NCBI RefSeq assembly: GCF_947488025.1
Contig: NZ_CANKYS010000001.1
Span: forward strand, 310,001-374,000
Length of the DNA: 64,000 nucleotides
Source of the DNA: an uncultured Nocardioides sp.
GTDB taxonomy: Bacteria > Actinomycetota > Actinomycetes > Propionibacteriales > Nocardioidaceae
Direction of reading: 5' to 3'
The position numbers were made by a program, and so were the translations under genes. Positions 16,526 to 24,885 of the stretch are shown here, in pieces. Within the stretch, counting starts at the first letter, position 1; every line of letters begins with the position of its first letter. Below the pieces are notes generated by a model that worked only from the letters and a program-made list of their open reading frames with translations, made no database searches and was not told the origin of the DNA.

Positions 16526-17712
16526 GTGACACCTCACCCGATCATCGCTGCGGCCTGCGACGTCCGCGCGTCATTCAAAGGCGTCGCCGACGCGAACCCG
16601 ACGTTCATGACGACGAGTGAGAAGGCGAGCGCGTTGGTCGAGCTCGCGGCTGCGGAGGCGCAGCTGGCCGAGCTGCGGCTGCGGATCCTCACCGACGCCG
16701 GTGATCTGGCTGAGGCGACGGCCGCCCGTGATGCTGCCGGCTGGCTGGCGCAGCACACCCGCTCCTCGTACGCCGACGCACGCGCCGACCTGCGCCTGGC
16801 CCAGGCACTGGACCGCGACCGGCCCGCCCTGGCGGCGGCGATGCGCGACGGCGCGGCATCGCTGGCGCAGGCCCGGGTGATCGAGCGAGCACTCGGTGCG
16901 CTGCCCGCGGCCGTGGACGCCGAGACCGTCGCACTGGCAGAGAAGCACCTCGTCGACCACGCAGGCGAGTTCGGGCCGAAGGAGCTCGCCCGCATCGGGC
17001 GACGCATCCTCGACGTCATCGCCCCCCACCTCGCCGAAGCCGCTGAGGCCGCCCGGCTGGCCGACCTCGAAGCCCACGCCGCCGAGAAGACCCGCCTCAC
17101 GATGCGCCGCCTCGGTGACGGCACCACCCGCGTCTCCTCCCGCGTCCCCGATGCCGCCGCGACCCGCCTCGCGACCATCCTCGAAGCCTTCACCAACCCC
17201 CGAGTCGAGCGGGACCGCGAAGCCCGCGTGACGCGCGACCCTCACGCGACAGCGGGCGACCCGGTCGCCCGACTCGCCTACCCCAAGCGGATGGGCCAGG
17301 CGTTCGTCCAGCTCCTCGAGACCCTCGACCCCACCCGCCTGCCCGTCCACGGCGGGGACGCCACCACCCTCGTCGTCACCATCGACCTCGAGTCGCTGAA
17401 GGCCGACCTCGCCACCGCCGACCTCATCGGCGCCGGCCTCGTCCCGGGAGACGAGGCCGGCGGTGACGCCTCTTCACCCCCGCCCAACGCAAGGCACTCC
17501 TCATCCGCGACAAGACCTGTCGCGCCGAAGGCTGCGACACCCCCGGCACCTGGTGCGAGGCCCACCACCTCGATCCCTGGCAACCCGGCGGACCCACCGA
17601 CCTCGACAACGGCGTCCTGCTCTGCCACCACCACCATCACCGGATCCACGACCCCGCCTACCGCACCGAACGCCTCCCCAACGGCGACCACCGCTTCCAC
17701 CGACGCAGATAG
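16526..17712 (+). pseudogene. DUF222-HNH endonuclease (13E12 family), frameshifted by internal deletion
   Basis: It begins at GTG 16526 behind a strong GAAGGAGG RBS (16512-16519). The first frame encodes the DUF222 helical domain (ARDAAGWLAQHTRSSYADARADLRLAQAL and on) to LIGAGLVPGDEAGGDA near 17467. The HNH domain continues in another frame from LFTPAQRKALLIRDKTCRA at 17470: CxxxxC, EAHH, LDNGVLLCHHHHHRIHD, ending TAG 17712. Intact homologs have about 30 residues (ISAGEARRLAC...LGR) between the parts, so roughly 100 bp is missing. A truncated DUF222 protein lacking the nuclease may still be made, running on in the first frame to 18052. Confidence 0.82.
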
Positions 17713-17765
17713 GCCGGTGGCGGCGGACGTGGGCGAGCCGCACCAGTTCGCGTCCGAGACCCCGA

Positions 17766-17771
17766 TACCGT
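17766..17771 (+). promoter_or_regulatory. -10 element TACCGT of the helicase gene
   Basis: TACCGT ends 6 nt before the second of two consecutive GTG codons (17778), matching the leaderless spacing seen elsewhere. This supports independent transcription of the helicase from the damaged HNH gene. Confidence 0.45.
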
Positions 17772-17777
17772 CCGGTG

Positions 17778-19511
17778 GTGGCCAGCTCTCGACGATCCGG
17801 CGCACGCCGACGCAGCGCGTCCTCGCGCCGGAGCGGCGCGCGACAGCACCAGCGGCCGTTGCCGGTCGCCGGTCCGGGCGAGCGGCTGTGGGTGCTCGAC
17901 GTGCCCTACGGGACCCAGGTCGACGGCGCCAGCTGGCACCCGGCACTCAAGACCCACCTCCACGTCGGGCGCACCCTGCCGGCGCACCTCGCGCCCTACT
18001 CTCCCGGGCCCTACACGCTGGGGCGGTTCGTCGAGAACACCCTCAATCCTGACGACCCGACCCCCGACCCCGAGCCGACCGACGCGCTCGAGCCGCGACG
18101 CATCCAGTTCGAGGCAGCCGATGCGATCGCCGCGCGCGCCGCGGCGGGCGGGCGGCAGTTCCTGCTCGCCGACGAGCCGGGCGTGGGCAAGACGATCTCC
18201 GCAGTGCTCGGGGCGACGGCGGTGGGCGACCTCCGCGGTGCGCAGCGGGTGCTCGTCGTCGCCGACCGGCCGGCCGCGATCACGATCGGCCACTGGTGCC
18301 GCACGATCACGGCGCTGGGGCACGGCGGCCTGGAGTGGGTCGTGATCACGTGGGACCGCCTGGACAAGGTCACGGACCACACCTGGGACGTGATCATCGC
18401 CGACGAGGCCCATGCCCTGCGGCGTACGACGACGAAGCGGTGGAAGCTGTGGGCGCGGATCTCCGGGCACGGCAAGCCGCACGACCAGGCGCCGTTCGTC
18501 ATCGCGACCACCGCGACGCCCGGACACACGCCGCTGGAGCTGCCCTACCTGGCTCCGGCGTATGCGCAGGTCCTCGGCGAGTCGATGCGGGAGTGGACCT
18601 CGGCGACGAAGCCGGCGGACACGTTCGCCAGCGCCCTCGAGCGCCACGGCGTCGGGATGGAGCGGGGACGCTACGGCGCGACGTGGACCACCGATCCGGC
18701 GCGCCGTGCGGCGGACCTCAAGCTCGTACGCGGCTGGCTCGACGAGGAGCGGCCCGCAGCGATGCTGCACCGAGCCGCGCCGTGGGGCCCGGTGCCGATC
18801 TCCGGCATGCCCGTCACGCTGACGCCGGCGGAGCGGGCGGCGTACGAGGCCGAGTGGGGAGAGTTCTGCCGCGAGATGGACATCGCCCGGCGCGGCCGCA
18901 ACGTCGCCAAGGGACGGGCCGCACTGCTGCGCTTCCGGCAGAAGGCCGGCCTCATCCGCGTCGACTCGACGGTCGACTGGATCGCCCAGCAGGCCCAGGC
19001 GGAGCGGCAGGTGGCGTGCTCGGTCGAGTTCGTCGCGACCGCCGCCGACCCGATCGCCGACCGGCTGCGCGACTCCGGCATCGAGGTCGCCACGATCTAC
19101 GGCCGCGACCGGTTCGAGCCGGAGGCGGAGCGGCTCCGGTTCCAGACCGGGCAGGCGAGAGTCTGCGTCTTCACCACGGTCGCCTCGATCAGCCTGCACG
19201 CCGGCGAGACCCTCGCCGACGGCCGCAGCGCGAGCACGGAGCCGCGGGTCGGTGTCTTCCACCAGGCCCGCTTCTCGGGCATCGCCGGACGACAGGTGAC
19301 CGGTCGCACCCACCGCGACCACCAGGTCTCGCCGTGGCACATCGCCTATGCCGAAGGGACCGTCGAGGAGCAGGTCGGCAAGGTGATGGTGGAGCGGATC
19401 GCCGCGGCCTCCGACACCGTGGGCAGCGACACCACCGGCCTCGCCGACCTCGCCCAGCTCCTCGGGGCCGACTGGCTGCCCGTCACCACCCTGACCGAGG
19501 ACGGTGCCTGA
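17778..19511 (+). CDS. SNF2-like DEAD/DEAH helicase
   Basis: About 577 aa. An N-terminal module (LWVLDVPYGTQVDGASWHPALKTHLHVGRTLP) resembles the small DUF5710-like domain that precedes phage and actinobacterial helicases. Helicase domain 1 has Walker A LLADEPGVGKTISAVLG, motif Ia VLVVADRPAA, DEAH-box VIIADEAHAL and motif III ATTATPGHTP. Domain 2 ends in GVFHQARFSGIAGRQVTGRTHRDHQ (motif VI) and AYAEGTVEEQVGKVMVERI, as in SNF2-like single-protein remodelers. The exact N-terminus is uncertain because the first 30 residues are Arg/Ser-rich. It overlaps the HNH gene that follows, so the two act together or are at least co-expressed. Confidence 0.82.
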   Translation: MASSRRSGARRRSASSRRSGARQHQRPLPVAGPGERLWVLDVPYGTQVDGASWHPALKTHLHVGRTLPAHLAPYSPGPYTLGRFVENTLNPDDPTPDPEPTDALEPRRIQFEAADAIAARAAAGGRQFLLADEPGVGKTISAVLGATAVGDLRGAQRVLVVADRPAAITIGHWCRTITALGHGGLEWVVITWDRLDKVTDHTWDVIIADEAHALRRTTTKRWKLWARISGHGKPHDQAPFVIATTATPGHTPLELPYLAPAYAQVLGESMREWTSATKPADTFASALERHGVGMERGRYGATWTTDPARRAADLKLVRGWLDEERPAAMLHRAAPWGPVPISGMPVTLTPAERAAYEAEWGEFCREMDIARRGRNVAKGRAALLRFRQKAGLIRVDSTVDWIAQQAQAERQVACSVEFVATAADPIADRLRDSGIEVATIYGRDRFEPEAERLRFQTGQARVCVFTTVASISLHAGETLADGRSASTEPRVGVFHQARFSGIAGRQVTGRTHRDHQVSPWHIAYAEGTVEEQVGKVMVERIAAASDTVGSDTTGLADLAQLLGADWLPVTTLTEDGA

Positions 19512-19929
19512 GCCCGTGCCAGCGTCCCGCACCCGCCGAGCCCGGGCGTCCCGGAAGCGCCAGCGGCGGATGGCGAGCGTCGAGCACGACCTCAGCCCGA
19601 GCGAGTGGACCGCGTTGCAGGAGGCATGGGGCGGGTGCGCCTACTGCGGCGCGACGGGCGGGTCGTTGCAGAAGGACTGCGTGCTGCCGATCTCCCGCGG
19701 TGGTCGCTACACGCTGCTCAACGTCGTGCCGGCCTGCGCGTCGTGCAACGCGAGCAAGTGCAACGACGAGGTGACCGGCTGGCTGCGGCGCAAGCGGCTC
19801 GACGAGCGCGCCTTCCTCGTCCGCCTCGCGACGGTGCAGGCCGAGCTGCGGCAGCCGGAGCCGCCGCACGCAGTTGCTGAGGAGGCGCCTACAGCGGCGC
19901 GTCCGCCGGGACGATCCGGAGCACGCTGA
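19504..19929 (+). CDS. HNH endonuclease-like protein with first catalytic His replaced by Cys
   Basis: 141 aa. A basic N-terminus (RTRRARASRKRQRRM) precedes an HNH fold with two CxxC zinc knuckles (CAYC and CASCNASK). The family consensus between them is DHxxPxSRGGxxTxxNxVPAC. Here it reads KDCVLPISRGGRYTLLNVVPAC, so the metal-binding His is Cys while Asn and the second knuckle remain. It may be nicking-impaired or a DNA-binding relic. The GTG start lies inside the helicase stop region, an 8-nt overlap indicating coupling. The 3' end overlaps the convergent 93-aa gene by 41 bp. Confidence 0.72.
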   Translation: MPEPVPASRTRRARASRKRQRRMASVEHDLSPSEWTALQEAWGGCAYCGATGGSLQKDCVLPISRGGRYTLLNVVPACASCNASKCNDEVTGWLRRKRLDERAFLVRLATVQAELRQPEPPHAVAEEAPTAARPPGRSGAR

Positions 19930-20170
19930 GCGTCCCGGCCTCCCGGCCCACCACGACCTTCACCCCGTCGAGCCGCTCGAGGGCGGCGCGTACGTCGTCG
20001 ACCTCGAGGCGGGTGTCGACGGCGATGTCGGCGTCGCGGATCGGCACGGCCGTCTCGGGCCACTCGGACGAGTCGACCTCGAAGGGGTCGAAGTCGGTCT
20101 GGGCCGCCGACCACAGCTGGAGCGCGGACTCGGCGACCATGTCGTCGGTGGTGGACTGATCGGTGGTCAT
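19889..20170 (-). CDS. Hypothetical acidic protein
   Basis: 93 aa, strongly acidic and mostly helical: TTDDMVAESALQLWSAAQTDFDPFEVDSSEWPETAVPIRD, then DTRLEVDDVRAALERLDGVKVVVGREAGTLSVLRIVPAD, which looks like a small alpha-beta unit. I recognise no family. Support comes from a clear leaderless promoter (TACCGT at 20177-20182, 6 nt before the ATG) and from codon use like its neighbours. The 3' end overlaps the HNH gene. Confidence 0.6.
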   Translation of the reverse strand: MTTDQSTTDDMVAESALQLWSAAQTDFDPFEVDSSEWPETAVPIRDADIAVDTRLEVDDVRAALERLDGVKVVVGREAGTLSVLRIVPADAPL

Positions 20171-20223
20171 GCGTCGACGGTACCCATTCGCGCGCAGCCG
20201 GCCGGAGCCGGTTGACTGACCGG

Positions 20224-20733
20224 ATGGCCACCCGACTCCTGCTCCTGGCGGACACGCACGTGCCCAAGCGCGCCCGCGACCTGCCGGCCGAGGTGTGGCG
20301 GGCCGTCGAGAAGGCCGACGTCGTGGTCCACGCGGGCGACTGGGTCGACGTACGACTCCTCGACGAGCTCCAGGCGCGCTCCGCCCGGCTGGTCGCCTGC
20401 TGGGGCAACAACGACCACGGCGAGCTGCGCGAGCGGCTGCCCGAGGTCGCGCGCACCGAGGTCGAGGGCGTGCGCCTCGGTGTCGTCCACGAGACCGGTC
20501 AGGCCAAGGGGCGCGAGGAGCGCATGAGCGCCGAGTACGCCGACCTCGACGTGCTGGTCTTCGGCCACAGCCACATCCCGTGGGACACCGTCACCGCGAC
20601 CGGGCTGCGGCTGCTCAACCCCGGCTCCCCCACCGACCGGCGACGCCAGCCGCACTGCACCTACCTGACCGCGACGGCCGCGGGCGGCGAGCTCAGCGAC
20701 GTCGTCCTGCACCGGCTGCCGCCACGGAGGTAG
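20224..20733 (+). CDS. Metallophosphoesterase, YfcE/MJ0936-type
   Basis: 169 aa calcineurin-like phosphoesterase with the complete metal-site set: LLADTHVPK (D, H), VVHAGDWVD (GD), CWGNNDHGEL (GNxD/H) and VFGHSHIPW (GHxH), ending with NPGSPTDRRR as in YfcE-like phosphodiesterases. Two metal ions (usually Mn) are expected and no membrane signal is present. The start is ATG 20224 rather than the TTG at 20212 listed in the open frame. Family members hydrolyse small phosphodiesters such as cyclic nucleotides; the natural substrate is not predictable. Confidence 0.88.
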   Translation: MATRLLLLADTHVPKRARDLPAEVWRAVEKADVVVHAGDWVDVRLLDELQARSARLVACWGNNDHGELRERLPEVARTEVEGVRLGVVHETGQAKGREERMSAEYADLDVLVFGHSHIPWDTVTATGLRLLNPGSPTDRRRQPHCTYLTATAAGGELSDVVLHRLPPRR

Positions 20734-20893
20734 GCGCCCAGCCGCGGTCCTCGGTCGTCGCGGACGTGATGCCCTGGCGCCACTGGGCGAGGGCGACGAT
20801 CGACGCCCCCACCACGACGAACCACGTGACGAGGTGGAAGAAGCCGTCGGCCAGCGTGTTCACCTCGAGGCCCCGGTAGCAGCGGACGGAGGC
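20693..20893 (-). pseudogene. DUF2243 membrane-protein fragment
   Basis: The minus frame between stops at about 20894 and 20693 reads ASVRCYRGLEVNTLADGFFH, then LVTWFVVVGASIVALAQWRQG. The NtxADGxFH motif followed by a hydrophobic helix is the centre of DUF2243 membrane proteins (about 150-190 aa). The N-terminal helix with HHxLQWHH and the C-terminal half are absent, and the frame has a stop just upstream, so this is a remnant. It runs into the 3' end of the phosphoesterase gene. Otherwise 20734-21005 holds only the promoter region of the acyl-CoA ligase. Confidence 0.45.
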
Positions 20894-20910
20894 TCACCCA
20901 CGGAGGTCGA

Positions 20911-20930
20911 CATGGGACCCGGTACCCATG
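20911..20930. promoter_or_regulatory. Imperfect 20-bp palindrome upstream of the acyl-CoA ligase
   Basis: CATGGGACCC directly abuts GGTACCCATG, giving 8 of 10 paired positions. It is about 75 bp before the ligase ATG and could be a repressor site for a fatty-acid regulator. No regulator gene is adjacent. Confidence 0.35.
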
Positions 20931-21005
20931 GCCCCTAGCCAGCACACGCCCGGCGCTCCATGATGTGACCCCCGCCACACGAGCGACCCACCCCGAGGAG
21001 CCGGA

Positions 21006-22862
21006 ATGACCGCGACCGAGACCGCCCCCGACGTCCTGGCCGTGCGCGAGGACTACGAGGCCCGCATCCTCGGCCTCCACATGCCGGCCACCGTGCGGCA
21101 GGCAGCGGAGAAGTACGGCGACCTGCCCGCCTTCTCCGACAAGTTCGACGTGCCGGAGGGCCAGACCTGGTCGACCATCACCTGGAGCGAGACGTGGGAG
21201 CTGACCCGCCGGGTGGCCGCGGCGCTGATCGACCTCGGTGTGGAGCCCGGCGACCCGGTCGCGATCATGGCCGCCAACCGCACCGCCCACACGCTGGCCG
21301 ACTACGGCGCCATGACCGCGGCCGCGGTGCCGATGTCGATCTACAACACGCTCGCCCAGGACCAGGTCGCCTTCATCGCCGGTGAGTCGCGCCCGGTGGT
21401 GGTGGTGCTCGAGGACCACGACCGCTACCAGCGGTGGGAGAAGGCCCTCGACGAGGTCGACTCGATCCGCCACGTCGTGATGCTCGCCGACACCGACCGC
21501 GTCGACGACCCGCGGGTGATGACGTGGGACGACCTCCTTGCGCGGGGCGAGGACACCGGACGCGTCGACGAGCGGATGGAGCGGATCACGCCCGACCTCC
21601 CGGCGACCTTCCTCTACACCTCCGGCACGACGGGCAACCCCAAGGGCGTGGTGCTCACCCACCACAACGTCATGTACGAGGCCGTCTCCACCCTCGACGC
21701 CGGCGGCCTGCACGGCCCGCAGCGCACGATCAGCTACCTCCCGCTCGCCCACATCGCCGAGCGCATCCTGGCGACGTACGCTCCCCCCTTCCTGGGCAGC
21801 CACGTGCACGCGATCCCCGACCCCGCCGGCCTGCTCGGCGCACTCGGAGAGGTGCACCCCACGGCGTTCTTCGGCGTCCCGCGCGTGTGGGAGAAGATCA
21901 AGACCGGCATCTCGGCCAAGCTCGCCGAGGACCCCGACCCCGCCAACCAGAAGCTCGTCACCGACGCGATGGCCGCCGGACTCGCCTGGACGCAGGCCCA
22001 CGAGTACGGCAACGAGATGACGCCGGAGGTCGAGGAGGCCTACGCCAAGGCCGACGAGGCGATCCTCGGCTTCCTCCGCCTGCTGCTCGGCCTCGACCAG
22101 GTGACGTGGGCCGCGAGCGCCGCGGCGCCGATGCCGCTGGAGGTCGCGAAGTTCATGGGCGGCCTCGGCCTGCAGGTGTACGACGTCTACGGCATGACCG
22201 AGACGACCGGGGCCTTCACCTCCAACGGACCCGACGCGTTCAAGCTGGGCACGGTCGGACGACCCAACCCCGGCATCGAGGTGCGGCTCGCCGAGGACGG
22301 CGAGATCCTGTGCCGCGGCCCGGTCAACACCCCCGGCTACTACAAGCAGGAGGGGGCGACCCGCAACCTCATCGACGAGGACGGCTGGATCCGCACCGGC
22401 GACATCGGCACCGTCGACGACGACGGCTTCTACTCGGTCGTCGACCGCAAGAAGGAGCTGATCATCACCTCCGCGGGCAAGAACATCGCGCCCTCCAACA
22501 TCGAGAACTACCTCAAGGAGTCGCCGATCGTCGGTCACGCGATGGCCCTCGGCGACGACCGCTCCTACGTCGTCGCGATCCTCACCCTCGACGGGGAGAT
22601 CGCCCCGCTCGTGGCCGCGAAGATGGGCATCGAGTTCACCGACCTCGCCGACCTGTCGCAGAAGCCCGAGATCCGGGCGATGGCGCAGGCCGCCGTCGAC
22701 AAGGCCAACGAGCGCCTCTCCCGGCCGGAGCAGGTCAAGGCCTGGGAGCTGCTGCCCGACGAGTGGACGGCCGAGTCCGAGGAGCTCACTCCGACGCTCA
22801 AGCTCAAGCGCCGCGTCGTGCGGACCAAGTACGCCGACGTGGTGGACAAGCTCTACACGTGA
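21006..22862 (+). CDS. Long-chain fatty acid-CoA ligase (AMP-forming)
   Basis: 618 aa ANL-superfamily acyl-CoA synthetase. The P-loop YTSGTTGNPKGVVLTHHN (about 204-221), VYDVYGMTETTGAFTSNGPDAFKLGTVGRPNPGIEV (adenylate site), GWIRTGDIGTVDDDGFYSVVDRKKELIITSAGKNIAP (hinge) and the C-terminal TPTLKLKRRVV with the catalytic Lys are all present. It activates free fatty acids for beta-oxidation or lipid synthesis at the inner membrane face. AGGAG lies 6-10 nt before the ATG; CATGAT near 20961 may be the -10. It overlaps the following GDPD gene by GTGA. Confidence 0.93.
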   Translation: MTATETAPDVLAVREDYEARILGLHMPATVRQAAEKYGDLPAFSDKFDVPEGQTWSTITWSETWELTRRVAAALIDLGVEPGDPVAIMAANRTAHTLADYGAMTAAAVPMSIYNTLAQDQVAFIAGESRPVVVVLEDHDRYQRWEKALDEVDSIRHVVMLADTDRVDDPRVMTWDDLLARGEDTGRVDERMERITPDLPATFLYTSGTTGNPKGVVLTHHNVMYEAVSTLDAGGLHGPQRTISYLPLAHIAERILATYAPPFLGSHVHAIPDPAGLLGALGEVHPTAFFGVPRVWEKIKTGISAKLAEDPDPANQKLVTDAMAAGLAWTQAHEYGNEMTPEVEEAYAKADEAILGFLRLLLGLDQVTWAASAAAPMPLEVAKFMGGLGLQVYDVYGMTETTGAFTSNGPDAFKLGTVGRPNPGIEVRLAEDGEILCRGPVNTPGYYKQEGATRNLIDEDGWIRTGDIGTVDDDGFYSVVDRKKELIITSAGKNIAPSNIENYLKESPIVGHAMALGDDRSYVVAILTLDGEIAPLVAAKMGIEFTDLADLSQKPEIRAMAQAAVDKANERLSRPEQVKAWELLPDEWTAESEELTPTLKLKRRVVRTKYADVVDKLYT

Positions 22863-23710
22863 CGTTCGACGCTCCACCCGTGCACGTCTTCGACGTCGAA
22901 GCCCACCGCGGCGGCGCCGGGCTCTGGCCCGAGAACACGCTCGAGGCCTTCGGTCGCGCCCTCGCGCTGGGGGTCACCACCCTCGAGCTCGACGTCCACC
23001 TCACCGCCGAGGACGACGTCGTGGTCCACCACGACCCGACCGTCGCCGACGCAAGGCGCATCCGCGAGCTGACCCGGGCCGACCTCCCGCCGACGATGCC
23101 GCTGCTGCGGCAGGTCGCCGCGCTGCTCGACGAGCGCGGCGCCGACCCGGTGCGGGTCAACCTGGAGGTCAAGTACGACGCCCTCGACGCCAGTGGGCTG
23201 ACCACCCGGGAGGCCTTCGTCGAGCGGGTCGTCGACGCACTGCGGATCGACGGCCTGGTCCCCCGCACCAGCATCCAGTGCTTCGACTGGGGCGTGCTCG
23301 ACCGCGTCGGCGACGCCGAGCCGGGCCTCGCGCGCAACCTGCTCGTGAGCCCGAAGTACCTCCGCGACACCGAGGGTGCCCCGTCGCCGTGGTTCGACGG
23401 GCTCCCCGTCGCCGACGACTTCATCGCGACCGCCGCGCAGCAGGGCTTCACGGCGATCTCCCCGATCCACGGGTCGCCCTTCCGCTCCGGCGTGGCCGAC
23501 CCGGGCTACACGCCCTTCACGACGGCGGCGCTCGTCGAGGCCGCCCATGCAGCCGGACTCGCGGTCGTCCCCTACGTCGTCGACGACCCCCCGACCATGC
23601 GGCACCTCGTGGGCCTGGGGGCCGATGGGCTGATCACCAACCGGCCCGACCTGCTGCGGGAGGTGCTGGCGAGCGAGGGTCGCGACCTGCCGGCCCCGTT
23701 CCCCGGCTGA
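22859..23710 (+). CDS. Glycerophosphodiester phosphodiesterase (third paralog)
   Basis: 283 aa GDPD of the shorter, UgpQ-like form. HRGGAGLWPENTLEAF, LELDVHL and VVHHDPTV provide the catalytic His, Glu/Asp and second His. LEVKYDALD and the C-terminal GADGLITNRPDLL are also typical. There is no signal peptide. The GTG start is in the stop of the acyl-CoA ligase (GTGA), so the pair is translationally coupled. A ligase that activates fatty acids beside an enzyme releasing glycerol-3-phosphate suggests recycling of lipid breakdown products; that is inference. Confidence 0.9.
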   Translation: MTFDAPPVHVFDVEAHRGGAGLWPENTLEAFGRALALGVTTLELDVHLTAEDDVVVHHDPTVADARRIRELTRADLPPTMPLLRQVAALLDERGADPVRVNLEVKYDALDASGLTTREAFVERVVDALRIDGLVPRTSIQCFDWGVLDRVGDAEPGLARNLLVSPKYLRDTEGAPSPWFDGLPVADDFIATAAQQGFTAISPIHGSPFRSGVADPGYTPFTTAALVEAAHAAGLAVVPYVVDDPPTMRHLVGLGADGLITNRPDLLREVLASEGRDLPAPFPG

Positions 23711-23745
23711 CGCAACCCTTGGGCCGTGCGTGACGTCTCCCATGC

Positions 23746-24801
23746 ATGAAGACTCTGCCTCGGGCGATCCTCCTCGTCGCGACCGCCCTCGCGATCACCT
23801 CGCCGCTCGCGCCGTCCGTGCAGGCATCCGCCGAGAAGGCGGCGCCCCGCACCGTTCTCGACGTGCGCGACCTCGACCAGGGCGAACCGCCGGCCATCGC
23901 GTGGACCGAGCGCACGGCGGGCAGGACGGTGATCCACGGTCCCGGCGGCACGGACACCCCGGTGCCCAACAACGTCGTGGCGCTGGCGCCGATGGGTTCG
24001 GGCTACGTGATCCAGACGGCCCTCAACCGCCCGGTGACGGTGCGCTGGGTCGGCGCGGACGGCACCCCGGGCCGCCGCGAGTGGCGTACCGGTGACGGCC
24101 TCGCCGTCTCACCGCTGGGCAACGTCGTCGCCTTCGCCGGCAGGCGCGGCGGCAAGGTCTGGACCATCGACCAGGAGGGGGACCGGGTCTTCCGGTTCAA
24201 CCCGGTCCCGGTCACGGGTACCTCGCACGCGGTGGCGGTGGCGGGCGAGAACTGCAAGGAGGGCGAGGGCGAGCCCGGCACCGGGTGCTCGATCGCGGTC
24301 AACGGGCCGCACCGCGCGTTCTCCACCTCCTCGCACGGCATCGTCGACCGTGTCCCGCGACTGCGACAGGTCACGACCGGCCGGGGGCGGTGGATCGGCG
24401 GCATCACCTCTCTCAGCGACATGGGCTCGTGCAGCGCGATGCTGCACAGCTGGCGCGTGAAGTGGCGTACCTGCGACAACCAGCTCTCCGACATCTCGCC
24501 CGACAACCGCCACGTCATCGGCACACCGGCGTACGCCGACGGCTTCGGCCCCGGCGTGCTCGACGTCCTCGCCACGGCCGACGGCTCGGTGGCCCACACC
24601 TTCACGTACTCCCGCCGCGGCCACTCGGCGACGTACTTCGACGAGGTCTGGGAGGACGCCGAGCACGTGCTCGTGGTGACCTACCAGGAGGGCGAGTGGG
24701 CCGTGGTCCGGCTCGGTGTCGACGGGTCCATGGAGTACGCCGTCGCGCCGCGCCGCGGGTCGGTGGACCGTCCGTCCCCCTTCCAGCTGCAGACGAGGTG
24801 A
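23746..24801 (+). CDS. Secreted beta-propeller-like protein of unknown function
   Basis: 351 aa with a signal peptide (MKTLPRAILLVATALAITSPLAPSVQA, cleavage near 27). The mature part is built from short beta-rich repeats with conserved IAWTE, GDGLAVSPLGNVVAFAG, VWTIDQEGDRVFRF and SDISPDNRHVIGTPAY, resembling a WD40/YVTN-type propeller. Four cysteines (ENCKEGEGEPGTGC, GSCSAM, RTCDNQ) could make disulfides, consistent with export. Proteins of this kind are common and uncharacterised in Nocardioides-like genomes. No catalytic residues are recognisable. Confidence 0.65.
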   Translation: MKTLPRAILLVATALAITSPLAPSVQASAEKAAPRTVLDVRDLDQGEPPAIAWTERTAGRTVIHGPGGTDTPVPNNVVALAPMGSGYVIQTALNRPVTVRWVGADGTPGRREWRTGDGLAVSPLGNVVAFAGRRGGKVWTIDQEGDRVFRFNPVPVTGTSHAVAVAGENCKEGEGEPGTGCSIAVNGPHRAFSTSSHGIVDRVPRLRQVTTGRGRWIGGITSLSDMGSCSAMLHSWRVKWRTCDNQLSDISPDNRHVIGTPAYADGFGPGVLDVLATADGSVAHTFTYSRRGHSATYFDEVWEDAEHVLVVTYQEGEWAVVRLGVDGSMEYAVAPRRGSVDRPSPFQLQTR

Positions 24802-24885
24802 CCCGGCCGTCGGAAGACGTCCCTGTCTAGACCTCAGGGCTATTACCGATGCACGAATCGGGCCCGGGCTGTTCGACTGGGGAGC

